Source of the DNA: Euryarchaeota archaeon UBA52
GTDB lineage: Archaea > Thermoplasmatota > Poseidoniia > Poseidoniales > Thalassarchaeaceae
Direction of reading: 5' to 3'
Assembly: GCA_002505455.1 (NCBI GenBank)
Contig: DAVB01000048.1
Coordinates: 1-10,328, forward strand
DNA length: 10,328 nucleotides
The notes under the pieces were generated by a model that did no database searches, was not told the origin of the DNA, and worked only from the letters and a program-made list of their open reading frames with translations. Positions within the stretch are counted from its first letter, which is position 1. Every line of letters begins with the position of its first letter. Below are positions 1 through 6,007 of this stretch, in pieces. The position numbers were made by a program, and so were the translations under genes.

Positions 1-30
1 GCTGCACTAACCCCCCGAGCATTCTTGACA
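1..30 (+). rRNA. 3' terminal fragment of 23S rRNA (partial)
   Basis: The first bases contain GCACTAACCCCCCGAGC followed by a TTGAC-like end. This resembles the conserved end of large-subunit rRNA, in which a GGUACUAAU-type stretch is followed by a CGAG/GUGAG motif and a short closing strand. A 5S gene about 85 bases downstream on the same strand fits a 23S-5S order. Only the last few tens of bases would be in the window, so the call rests on this short motif and on context. The exact mature 3' end cannot be fixed. Confidence 0.6.
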
Positions 31-55
31 ATTTTTACATGACAATTTATTACAT
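26..55 (+). repeat. short imperfect tandem repeat in the 23S-5S spacer
   Basis: TGACAATTTTTACAT (26-40) is followed at once by TGACAATTTATTACAT (40-55). The two copies share one base and differ by a one-base insertion. The unit is AT-rich in an otherwise GC-balanced spacer and begins where the 23S sequence should end. It could be a rRNA processing or transcription signal, or a simple slippage duplication; the sequence alone does not decide. Confidence 0.7.
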
Positions 56-115
56 CCTGGCCTAAGGTGGGCCTCTGTCCAATAGGCTTCTCGATTCATC
101 ACATTCGAAGATGAG

Positions 116-239
116 GTGTGCACGGCCACAGCGGAGGGGCAATACCCGGTCCCATCCCGAACCCGGAAGTCAAGCCCTCCTGCGTCGATTCCTGTACTGT
201 GGTGCGAGAGCCCACGGGAACGTTCGTCGCTGTGCCACC
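116..239 (+). rRNA. 5S ribosomal RNA
   Basis: The stretch shows the archaeal 5S pattern in order: GGCCACAGCGGAGGGG, the loop B/C block CCCATCCCGAAC, CGGAAGTCAAGCCC, then GTACTGTGGTGCGAGAGCC and a CGGGAA segment. The ends can pair: GGTG, a bulged U, and GCACGG at the 5' side fit the 3' side ending CGCTGTGCCACC, giving helix I. Length is about 124 bases, normal for 5S. It lies just after a probable 23S 3' end and before aIF6 on the same strand. The ends are estimated from helix I and may be off by a few bases. Confidence 0.93.
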
Positions 240-258
240 CATCTTCACCCCCGCATCC

Positions 259-263
259 TTTTT
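259..263 (+). terminator. T-run after 5S rRNA, possible archaeal terminator
   Basis: Five T residues in a C-rich context (CCTTTTTCC) lie about 20 bases after the 5S gene and 38 bases before aIF6. Archaeal RNA polymerase can terminate on short T-runs without a hairpin. It is short, so read-through into aIF6 is possible. Confidence 0.35.
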
Positions 264-301
264 CCATTCCCGACGGTAGCAAGAGTCAGAGGCGACACGA
301 T

Positions 302-964
302 ATGGCTACGGTGACTGGTGATGTTCTCGGCCATTCGCAGGTCGGAGTTCACGTATCCATAATTGGGGACGTACTGTTCCACCCGATATCTATCGATAAA
401 GAATGCGAGGAACTGCTCAGGACGACCTTCGATCTCGAGATGACCCCATTTTCGATAGGGGGGTCGACCCTGCTTGGGAGCCTGCTTCGCGGCAATAAGA
501 ACGGAATTGCAGTTGCCGATATAGCCACAGAGCAGGATCTGGATAGGCTGACATCATTCGGAGAAGTAGTGATAATGGAATCAGGCGTGAATGCTGCAGG
601 CAATCTGATCGCATGTAACAATCACGGGGCAGTGGTGGGCATGACTATCCCTGGCCCTGGCTGCGATTTGATCTCCGAGATACTCGGGGTACCCTCTACA
701 CGAGTTCGAATATCCGGACAAGATACCGTGGGCTCGGCGTTAGTCGCCAACGATAAGGGCGTTCTCGCACATCCGGATATCACTGAGTCGGAGGCATCTG
801 TGGTGTCAGAGGCTCTGGGAGTTCCTCTGATGGTGGGAACAGTCTGCTTCGGATCGCCATACGTCGGCGCAGGATGCATAGCTTCGAATGACTCCGTGCT
901 CGCAGGAACGGGTACAACCGGTCCTGAGTTGAACAGGATTGAGGACGCGCTTGGCCTAATCTGA
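302..964 (+). CDS. eif6: translation initiation factor aIF6
   Basis: aIF6/eIF6 binds the large ribosomal subunit and blocks premature joining of the small subunit; it also acts in 60S/50S maturation. The 220-aa product has the family's usual length and its repeated motifs: LLRGNKNGIAVA, a GNLIACNNHGAVV stretch, LVANDKGVLAHPD, VGTVCFGSPYVGAGCIASND, and the near-terminal TTGPELNRIEDALGL. These match the five-fold repeated pentein fold of the family. The ATG at 302 is chosen because AGAGG (288-292) lies 9 bases upstream; the longer open frame starts inside the 5S gene and is not credible. It sits directly downstream of rRNA, a fitting place for a ribosome-assembly factor. Its TGA abuts, with no gap, the stop codon of the convergent gene at 965. 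Confidence 0.96.
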   Translation: MATVTGDVLGHSQVGVHVSIIGDVLFHPISIDKECEELLRTTFDLEMTPFSIGGSTLLGSLLRGNKNGIAVADIATEQDLDRLTSFGEVVIMESGVNAAGNLIACNNHGAVVGMTIPGPGCDLISEILGVPSTRVRISGQDTVGSALVANDKGVLAHPDITESEASVVSEALGVPLMVGTVCFGSPYVGAGCIASNDSVLAGTGTTGPELNRIEDALGLI

Positions 965-1195
965 TTATATGGCCGTTGGAGCGACATGGTCGTCGGATTT
1001 GTCTCCGCTACCAGACACCCTGGACCACACTGATTTCATGAGATTATCATGGCATTCGGTGCAATAAGAAAATCTCTTGTAAGCCTCTCTGAAAGAGTAT
1101 GCCTTGTTCCCCGTTCCAACTAGGAAACCATCCGGAGAAAGCCTGCTGACCTTGTCGGCGTCTTTCGAACACCCGTCAACATCACACTCGACCAT
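965..1195 (-). CDS. small Cys-motif (putative zinc-binding) protein
   Basis: A 76-aa product that I do not recognise as a named family. It carries two cysteine pairs: C4-x4-C9 near the N-terminus (ECDVDGC) and C45-x2-C48 followed by His49 (CTECH). They are about 35 residues apart, a spacing compatible with one zinc site of treble-clef or ribbon type. The middle has an aromatic and basic segment (YSFREAYKRFSYC); the tail is polar. The ATG at 1195 is preferred over a TTG three codons upstream. No Shine-Dalgarno is visible. A TATA-like GATTAAG lies about 24-30 bases upstream, overlapping the carrier-protein stop codon, so it may be leaderless or simply the last gene of the carboxylase operon (24-base gap). 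A regulatory or assembly role is possible but is not shown. Confidence 0.7.
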   Translation of the reverse strand: MVECDVDGCSKDADKVSRLSPDGFLVGTGNKAYSFREAYKRFSYCTECHDNLMKSVWSRVSGSGDKSDDHVAPTAI

Positions 1196-1219
1196 GGTGC
1201 ACAAAATGCACTATGACAC

Positions 1220-1630
1220 TTAATCGTGTGCTTCTTTGGAGATAGATGCAAGTTCAAAGTTAGACTCGACAGATTGACCCTCTTCTACGAAGATGTCCTC
1301 GACGACGCCACTCACAGGAGAAGAAATCTCATTTTGCATTTTCATCGCTTCGAGAATAAGAATCGTCTGCCCCTTCTCAACGATATCTCCGACTTTAACA
1401 TCGATTGAGACTACTTTCCCCGGGATCGAAGAAACGATGCTCCCGGAATTCTCATTCTGAGTCCCGGAACGCCCCCTCCTGCTGCGTATAATCCTAGAAG
1501 GACCGGAACTCCCCTCAATCTCGACCGTATGTGTCTGTCCATCCACAGTTACCCTCAGAATGTCCCCGTCCCTTTCGACTTCTGCAGAGATTCTCTTGCC
1601 ATCAATGATGAATGTACGTTCCTCCTTCAT
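1220..1630 (-). CDS. biotin carboxyl carrier protein of an acyl-CoA carboxylase
   Basis: This 136-aa protein carries biotin between the biotin carboxylase and carboxyltransferase sites. The C-terminal half is a biotinyl domain: SSIPGKVVSIDVKVGDIVEKGQ, the biotinylation motif EAMKM with Lys97 as the attachment residue, then SPVSGVVEDIFVEEGQSV. The lysine lies 39 residues from the end, as usual. The N-terminal part (FIIDGKRISAEVERDGDILRV) looks like the small beta domain found before the carrier domain, joined by an Arg/Ser/Gly-rich linker (about 41-65). The ATG at 1630 is chosen because GGGGTGA (1638-1644) lies 7 bases upstream and the ATGA overlaps the stop of the preceding small ORF. Longer frames upstream are the other reading frame of that ORF. 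No biotin carboxylase gene is adjacent, so it must be encoded elsewhere. Confidence 0.93.
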   Translation of the reverse strand: MKEERTFIIDGKRISAEVERDGDILRVTVDGQTHTVEIEGSSGPSRIIRSRRGRSGTQNENSGSIVSSIPGKVVSIDVKVGDIVEKGQTILILEAMKMQNEISSPVSGVVEDIFVEEGQSVESNFELASISKEAHD

Positions 1631-1785
1631 CTCCCATTCACCCCTGAGGTCGCCCTCTCTCGGTGTGCCTGGCCCCATCGATTCCCTTTGCTTCGATGAA
1701 TGTCCTCTCGCACATCCTCGGAATGCCTCTCTTCGATGAGCGCCGCAACTATGCATGCGATCAATTTTCTAGATTCTTGTGACAT
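1627..1785 (-). CDS. 52-aa small protein in the carboxylase operon, possible accessory subunit
   Basis: A short ORF lies between the carboxyltransferase and biotin carrier genes. It has a strong Shine-Dalgarno, GAGGTG (1792-1797), 6 bases before its ATG; that motif overlaps the TGA of the upstream gene. Its own TGA overlaps the carrier ATG (ATGA). Both junctions imply translational coupling, strong evidence that it is real. The product has a short apolar helix near the N-terminus (KLIACIVAALIEERH) and a basic C-terminal part with one Trp (KGNRWGQAHRERA). That layout recalls the small epsilon-type subunits of actinobacterial acyl-CoA carboxylases and the third subunit (PccX) of haloarchaeal propionyl-CoA carboxylase. 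The resemblance is by pattern and position only. Function is inferred as an assembly or stabilising subunit. Confidence 0.78.
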   Translation of the reverse strand: MSQESRKLIACIVAALIEERHSEDVREDIHRSKGNRWGQAHRERATSGVNGR

Positions 1786-1795
1786 AATATACACC

Positions 1796-3349
1796 TCAAA
1801 GAGGGAGATTGCCGTGCCTTCGACGTGGCCTTTCCTCTGTCTTATCCATATTGGTCTTCAATGCCAGAATCAATCTCTTGCGTGTTTCTGACGGTTCGAT
1901 TATGTCGTCTATGAAACCCAGGGCAGCGGCCTGATATGGATTCGCAAAGGCTTCCTCGTACTCCTCGATCAGACGACTTCGCTCCTCTTCCGGATTTCCC
2001 GCTGTTGCTATTCTGTTCCTGTGCAGGATCTGAACAGCGCCACTGGCACCCATCACCGCTAGACGTGCAGTAGGCCAAGCGACGTTGTAATCCCCCCTGA
2101 TATGCTTTGACGACATGACGTCATAGGCGCCACCGTAAGCCTTCCGAGTAATCACAGTAAGTTTGGGCACAGTGGCTTCAGCATAGGCATAGAGAAGTTT
2201 GGCACCATGCCTGATTATCCCTCCCCACTCCTGATTGGCCCCCGGTAGGAATCCCGGAACATCTGTGAACGTCACTAGCGGAATCCCGAATGCGTCACAG
2301 AATCTGACGAATCTAGCCGCCTTCACCGACGCATCGATGTCCAGGCAACCGGCGAGAACCTTAGGCTGATTAGCGACCACGCCCACGGATTCGCCACCGA
2401 GTCTTGCGAACCCAACTACCATGTTCATCGCAAATTCAGGTTGCACTTCTAGGAAACTGCCTTTGTCGAACACCTCTTGTATCACGTCAAGCATGTCATA
2501 CGGAATTGAGGGATCCTCCGGGACTACGGAGTCAAGAGATTCGCAAATTCTGTCTTCCGGGTCCTTTGGAATGAGCTTCGGAGCACGTTCGAGATTATTT
2601 GAGGGGAGCCTGCCCACAAGATCCCTCACGATTTCAAGTGCCTCTGAATCGTCGGATGCTACGAAGTGAGTCACTCCTGACCTTTTTGCATGAGTGGAAG
2701 CACCGCCAAGGTCGTCAAAACTCACATCCTCGTTTGTTACGGTTTTGATCACCTCTGGGCCTGTTATGAACATGTGAGATGTGCCATCAACCATTACCAC
2801 GAAGTCAGTTATCGCTGGAGAGTACACTGCACCTCCGGCACAGGGCCCCATTATCACGGATATTTGGGGAACGACACCGCTCGCTCTCACATTCCTGAAG
2901 AATATCTCTGCATAGGAGCCCAGGCTGGCAACGCCTTCCTGTATCCTCGCGCCTCCGCTGTCATTCAGACCTATGACCGGCGTTCCTGTTTTGACAGCAA
3001 GATCTAGAATTTTGCATATTTTCAAGCCATGCATCTCCCCAAGTGATCCTCCGTAGACAGTAAAATCCTGTGCGAAACAATGTACGAGACGACCATCTAT
3101 CGTACCATGCCCTGTAACCACGCCATCCCCTGGAATCACGTTCTTGTCCATTCCAAAGTCTCTGCACCTATGTTCAACGAGAGCGTCGATCTCTACGAAC
3201 GAACCAGGATCAAGGAGATCCTCTATTCGCTCTCTGGCCGTCATCTTCCCCTTCGCATGCTGTGCATCGGTTCTTGCTGCCCCTCCGCCCGCTTGTGAAC
3301 GAGACTTCCTAGCCCTTAGATCTGCTATCCGAGAATCGCCGCCATCCAT
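1796..3349 (-). CDS. pccB: propionyl-CoA carboxylase beta (carboxyltransferase) subunit
   Basis: The product transfers carboxyl from biotin to an acyl-CoA, most likely propionyl-CoA giving methylmalonyl-CoA. At 517 aa it has the usual length. Visible blocks are the N-terminal QHAKGKMTARERIEDLLDPG, SGGARIQEG and GPCAGGAVYSPA of the first crotonase-like half, then DVPGFLPG and the late GGAYDVMSSKH of the second half. Asp410 in GGAYDVM lies where actinobacterial propionyl-CoA carboxylases carry the Asp reported to favour propionyl over acetyl-CoA; that favours the PCC call, though acetyl-CoA activity is possible in archaea. The ATG at 3349 has no Shine-Dalgarno but a TATA-like box about 26 bases upstream, suggesting a leaderless transcript. 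It is first in an operon with the small ORF, carrier and Cys-motif protein, and is divergent from the mutase operon. Confidence 0.95.
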   Translation of the reverse strand: MDGGDSRIADLRARKSRSQAGGGAARTDAQHAKGKMTARERIEDLLDPGSFVEIDALVEHRCRDFGMDKNVIPGDGVVTGHGTIDGRLVHCFAQDFTVYGGSLGEMHGLKICKILDLAVKTGTPVIGLNDSGGARIQEGVASLGSYAEIFFRNVRASGVVPQISVIMGPCAGGAVYSPAITDFVVMVDGTSHMFITGPEVIKTVTNEDVSFDDLGGASTHAKRSGVTHFVASDDSEALEIVRDLVGRLPSNNLERAPKLIPKDPEDRICESLDSVVPEDPSIPYDMLDVIQEVFDKGSFLEVQPEFAMNMVVGFARLGGESVGVVANQPKVLAGCLDIDASVKAARFVRFCDAFGIPLVTFTDVPGFLPGANQEWGGIIRHGAKLLYAYAEATVPKLTVITRKAYGGAYDVMSSKHIRGDYNVAWPTARLAVMGASGAVQILHRNRIATAGNPEEERSRLIEEYEEAFANPYQAAALGFIDDIIEPSETRKRLILALKTNMDKTEERPRRRHGNLPL

Positions 3350-3370
3350 GCTCTACGGCAGAGCCACACG

Positions 3371-3378
3371 GATATAGT
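3371..3378 (-). promoter_or_regulatory. TATA-like box for the carboxylase operon
   Basis: On the minus strand the sequence reads CACTATATCC, with the TATA core 22-29 bases upstream of the pccB ATG. For archaeal promoters the TATA box is centred about 26 bases before the transcription start, so transcription would begin at or next to the ATG. The absence of a Shine-Dalgarno before this ATG agrees. It lies in the 113-base divergent spacer shared with the mutase operon. Confidence 0.55.
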
Positions 3379-3462
3379 GAATGAGCCTTGCTGAAAGTAA
3401 TCTGGCCAATCCACCATGCGGTTGGTTGAAATCGACGGCTTTCACACGTTAAACCGAAGCGC

Positions 3463-3900
3463 ATGAGAATAATCATCGCAAAAGCCGGTCTCGATGGTCA
3501 TGATCGCGGCGCTAAAATCATCGCGAGAGCCCTGCGTGATGGCGGCCACGAAGTTATCTACACAGGTCTCAGAAGGACTCCCCAGCAGATAGTTTCCATA
3601 ACGAGGGACGAGGATGCGTCTGCAATTGGAATATCGACACTTTCTGGGGCCCATTCGCGCCTCTTGCCCATGATTTGTAAGATATTGAAAGATGCTGATA
3701 TGGACGATATCGTCGTTTTCGCAGGAGGCATAATTCCAGATCCAGACAGGGATGCGATCTACAGTGCTGGTGTGAGAGCAATATTCGGCCCCGGGACAAG
3801 CATGACTGAGCCAATCAGATTCCTCGAGGAAGTCCAATCAAGAAGAGAAGATGGTAAGCCTGCTGGAGTAGGCGAAGGAGGCGATTGGAGATGGCAATGA
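3463..3900 (+). CDS. methylmalonyl-CoA mutase small subunit, B12-binding domain
   Basis: This 145-aa protein is the separate cobalamin-binding chain of the archaeal and some bacterial methylmalonyl-CoA mutases, which turn (R)-methylmalonyl-CoA into succinyl-CoA. It has the B12 signature near the start: KAGLDGHDRGAK with the DxHxxG motif (Asp11, His13, Gly16), His13 being the lower cobalt ligand. The S-x-L motif follows (Ser58-Thr-Leu60, ISTLSGAH), then the Gly-Gly pair (AGGIIP, 88-89) and a final IFGPGTS. The family ends soon after; the last 15 residues are a Gly/Arg/Trp tail. The ATG at 3463 starts exactly where the fold starts. The large catalytic subunit is not in the window. The stop overlaps the start region of meaB, so the two are coupled. 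Confidence 0.96.
   Translation: MRIIIAKAGLDGHDRGAKIIARALRDGGHEVIYTGLRRTPQQIVSITRDEDASAIGISTLSGAHSRLLPMICKILKDADMDDIVVFAGGIIPDPDRDAIYSAGVRAIFGPGTSMTEPIRFLEEVQSRREDGKPAGVGEGGDWRWQ
3875..3881 (+). promoter_or_regulatory. Shine-Dalgarno that fixes the meaB start
   Basis: AAGGAGG inside the 3' end of the mutase small-subunit gene lies 9 bases before the ATG at 3891. A second ATG at 3897 (ATGA overlap with the mutase stop) would be 15 bases away, and a TTG at 3885 only 3, so 3891 is the best start. Confidence 0.7.
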
Positions 3901-4769
3901 AATCCTCAGAGCCCCTCTTTGATGCAGCCTCGAATGGAGACAGGAGGGCACTCGCGAAACTACTCACAATCGCGGAGGAGGGAGGGCCTTTGCATGCGTA
4001 CGACAGAAAACCCTCCTGGATACTTGGCATCACGGGGCCGCCCGGCGCAGGAAAATCAACTCTCATCGACAGATTAGCCTCAAATTGGTCAGATAAGGGG
4101 GAAAAAATCGCAATATTAGCCGTCGACCCGTCATCTCCTGTTTCAGGGGGAGCGCTTCTTGGAGATAGGGCTAGGATGGTATTCTCAGATCCCTCCAAGA
4201 TATACTTCAGATCGGTTTCCTCGAGAGGCAGTTCTGGAGGAATCTCCAACGGAGTTCGGAGAATGGTCGAGGTGCTTCAGAGTCTCGGATGGGATCGAAT
4301 CCTCATAGAAACCGTCGGGGCCGGTCAAGGCGAGTTTGCCATTGCCTCCGTTGCTGATCGGGTGATGCTCGTCGAGGGCCCAGATAGAGGCGATATTCTA
4401 CAAGCCGAGAAAGCAGGCATCCTCGAGATAGCAGACATCATAGCATGCAACAAATCCGATCTTCCGGGCTCACAGGAGTCTGTTAATTCAATCAAGGAGG
4501 GACTCTCCCTCTCTGAAGGAGCCCCTGAAGTGATTTCGGTATCCGCGTTGAAGGGCAGTGGTCTGGACGATCTGATGGAGAGCCTCGATCAGATAACCCC
4601 CAATCCAGATCGCCTGCTGATGAGGTCTTCTATGCTGCTCGATTCTATATTGGCCGATAGGATGAGACGCAGGCCAGCTTACGAGGATGCGATGCAAGCA
4701 TTGGCATCAAGGACGATCGGGCCGGATGAGGCTGCAGACATGGTGGAGTTTGGCAATGGAAGAGTATGA
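3891..4769 (+). CDS. meaB: MeaB/MMAA (ArgK-type) GTPase, methylmalonyl-CoA mutase chaperone
   Basis: A G3E-family P-loop GTPase that protects and reloads methylmalonyl-CoA mutase with adenosylcobalamin. The 292-aa product has Walker A GPPGAGKST (49-57), the VDPSSPVSGGALLGDRARM block (78-96), SSRGSSGGIS (110-119), the G3-like ETVGAGQGE (140-148), the base-recognition motif NKSD (187-190) and a late SALKGSG (218-224). AGILEIADI precedes NKSD as in the family. One departure: where relatives usually read PGLGDEIQ or similar, this one reads GPDRGDILQ (163-171), so the loop before the conserved AGILEIAD is altered. The C-terminal helix pair (about 243-290) fits the dimerisation arm. It overlaps the upstream mutase subunit by 10 bases and the downstream kinase-like gene by 14. 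Confidence 0.95.
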   Translation: MAMKSSEPLFDAASNGDRRALAKLLTIAEEGGPLHAYDRKPSWILGITGPPGAGKSTLIDRLASNWSDKGEKIAILAVDPSSPVSGGALLGDRARMVFSDPSKIYFRSVSSRGSSGGISNGVRRMVEVLQSLGWDRILIETVGAGQGEFAIASVADRVMLVEGPDRGDILQAEKAGILEIADIIACNKSDLPGSQESVNSIKEGLSLSEGAPEVISVSALKGSGLDDLMESLDQITPNPDRLLMRSSMLLDSILADRMRRRPAYEDAMQALASRTIGPDEAADMVEFGNGRV

Positions 4770-5394
4770 TGTAAATATCGATCACGCGAGGCACTCAGTG
4801 GGTGGCGACTACGGGCACATATTCCGAAGACTCATCCACGTCTCAATGGCTCTTATACCCGTTCTGTACTATGTCTACGGTGAAGAAATATCCTCGCAAC
4901 TCAACCTGGCTCCGCAGGAATTCGTGAGTCTCACATGCGTGACTATTCTGCTTGTGGAAGCAATCAGGCTCAAATCGGGCATCGTTATAGTGGGTCAGAG
5001 AGAGTATGAGGCCAGCCAGATATCCGCCATGGCTTGGGGCACGTTTGCAGTCTCCATTTCATTGCTCATGGCCCCGACAATGGGGAGAGATGGAATACAG
5101 GCGGGAGTCTTCGGAATCCCAATCATACTCGGTCTCTGCATAGTCGACCCAGTCATGGGTGAGGTGAAGAGGAGGACAAGCGGCCTGCGGGCCGCAATCC
5201 TGGTCGGAGGCGCGGTGTCATACGGCATATGGATGAGCTGCACACTATACTTGGACACCCCGCTGATAGCCACAGCTCTTCTTGCACCGCTTACTGTAAT
5301 CGGGGAACTACCGAGAACCAATGTGATCGATGATAACGCAACAATGGTGCTCATACCCCTCGCTGGAGCAATTCTGCTCAATCCGTTCCTGTAG
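4756..5394 (+). CDS. DGK1/dolichol kinase/phytol kinase-like membrane protein
   Basis: A 212-aa polytopic membrane protein with roughly five to six apolar segments (about 28-41, 56-70, 91-107, 114-131, 146-165, 169-183, 196-210). Sequence marks of the CTP-dependent polyprenol/phytol/diacylglycerol kinase group are RRLIH (24-28) ahead of the first helix, VEAIRL (67-72) and REYE (82-85), an Asp-Pro after an apolar run (DP, 131-132) and a late GELPRT...DDNATMVLIPLAG matching the family's E-x-x...DN-x-T-x-P-L pattern. A likely role is phosphorylation of an isoprenoid alcohol for archaeal lipid or glycan-carrier synthesis; the substrate cannot be read. The ATG at 4756 has GGTGGAG 7 bases upstream and gives a sensible start; longer frames overlap meaB too far. 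It shares the mutase operon by overlap although its function looks unrelated. Confidence 0.72.
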   Translation: MEEYDVNIDHARHSVGGDYGHIFRRLIHVSMALIPVLYYVYGEEISSQLNLAPQEFVSLTCVTILLVEAIRLKSGIVIVGQREYEASQISAMAWGTFAVSISLLMAPTMGRDGIQAGVFGIPIILGLCIVDPVMGEVKRRTSGLRAAILVGGAVSYGIWMSCTLYLDTPLIATALLAPLTVIGELPRTNVIDDNATMVLIPLAGAILLNPFL

Positions 5395-5435
5395 TATTGG
5401 TTAGGTTTACATCCGATATTGCACACCAAGCATCA

Positions 5436-5549
5436 ATGAGCGAGGACAGTTCGGACGAGAGCCCAAGAAATCTATCTCAGAACGCCTACATCTTTGTCTG
5501 GATGGTGGCATCTCTGGCCTCTCTAGCGATTTTCATAAGATTCTTCTGA
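5436..5549 (+). CDS. possible 37-aa tail-anchored small membrane protein (doubtful)
   Basis: A short ORF starts with an acidic and polar segment (MSEDSSDESPRNLSQN) and ends in one apolar helix (YIFVWMVASLASLAIFIRFF), the layout of a tail-anchored protein; Sec61-beta has that shape but no family motif is visible. A TATA-like GGTTTACATC lies 25-32 bases before the ATG, compatible with a leaderless transcript. Against it, the last 64 bases run antisense to the methyltransferase C-terminal coding region, and the antisense of a Lys/Glu-rich tail tends to look apolar by chance. The N-terminal half lies in the spacer, so it is not wholly a shadow. Treat as a candidate only. Confidence 0.35.
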   Translation: MSEDSSDESPRNLSQNAYIFVWMVASLASLAIFIRFF

Positions 5550-6004
5550 TCGAAACGAAATTCGGAATCTACCTCTAACCCCTCGCTAATCAGCAGCGAC
5601 CTCTTTGTGGATATCCCCAAGCCTGCGCTGTAAGGCCCTATGTGGCCATCACTTCTAACCACTCTGTGGCATGGTATGACCAGGGGCCACGGATTGGATG
5701 ACAAAGCCGAACCAACCGCTCTTGCAGAACCCGGCGAACCCACTGCAGAGGCCAACTCGCCATACGTAATCAGCCTCCCTCGTGGCACATTCTCGAGAAG
5801 CATCTCGAATACGAGCCTCCTGAAATGCGTGACTGTTCCCCATTCGATACCCGCAACCAAATCAGACCAATCAATCCCGTCAAGTAGATCGTCGAGATAA
5901 CCACCCTCATCTCCATCGATGCGTATACCAATCAGCTTTCCACCGTCGACGATTTTCGAGATTCTGCCACGGGGTCTTTCGAGAATCACCGTCTGAGTAG
6001 GCAT
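5486..6004 (-). CDS. ogt: methylated-DNA--protein-cysteine methyltransferase
   Basis: A suicide DNA repair protein that moves the alkyl group from O6-alkylguanine to its own cysteine. The 172-aa product has the C-terminal DNA-binding/active-site domain: FRRLVFEML with VPRGRLITYGELA (74-85), SARAVGSALSSNP (93-105; Arg95 is the likely base-flipping Arg) and the active-site IPCHRVVRSDG with Cys112. GPYSAGLGISTKRSLLISEG (123-142) closes the usual domain. The first ~55 residues are an acidic, poorly conserved N-terminal domain. After residue 145 there is a charged tail of about 27 residues that the family does not need. The ATG at 6004 has AGAGG 8 bases upstream and is preferred to a TTG at 6007. 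It follows the two-helix membrane protein by 3 bases, so the two are cotranscribed. Confidence 0.95.
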   Translation of the reverse strand: MPTQTVILERPRGRISKIVDGGKLIGIRIDGDEGGYLDDLLDGIDWSDLVAGIEWGTVTHFRRLVFEMLLENVPRGRLITYGELASAVGSPGSARAVGSALSSNPWPLVIPCHRVVRSDGHIGPYSAGLGISTKRSLLISEGLEVDSEFRFDQKNLMKIAREARDATIQTKM

Positions 6005-6007
6005 CAA

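Noticed and set aside
31..114. tRNA gene between 23S and 5S
   Set aside because: No cloverleaf, no T-loop GTTCRA-type motif in the right context and no acceptor pairing were found in the 85-base spacer.
116..301. N-terminal extension of aIF6 reading through the 5S gene
   Set aside because: The stretch is 5S rRNA by sequence and pairing; aIF6 homology begins at the ATG at 302, which has its own ribosome site.
1631..1756. Longer biotin carrier protein starting at 1756
   Set aside because: The extension is the out-of-frame reading of the coupled 52-aa ORF and is Cys/Arg/Gly-rich with no carrier-domain similarity; the ATG at 1630 has a good ribosome site.
2690..3007. 105-aa plus-strand open frame inside pccB
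   Set aside because: Antisense shadow of a strongly conserved carboxyltransferase region; no ribosome site or promoter seen.
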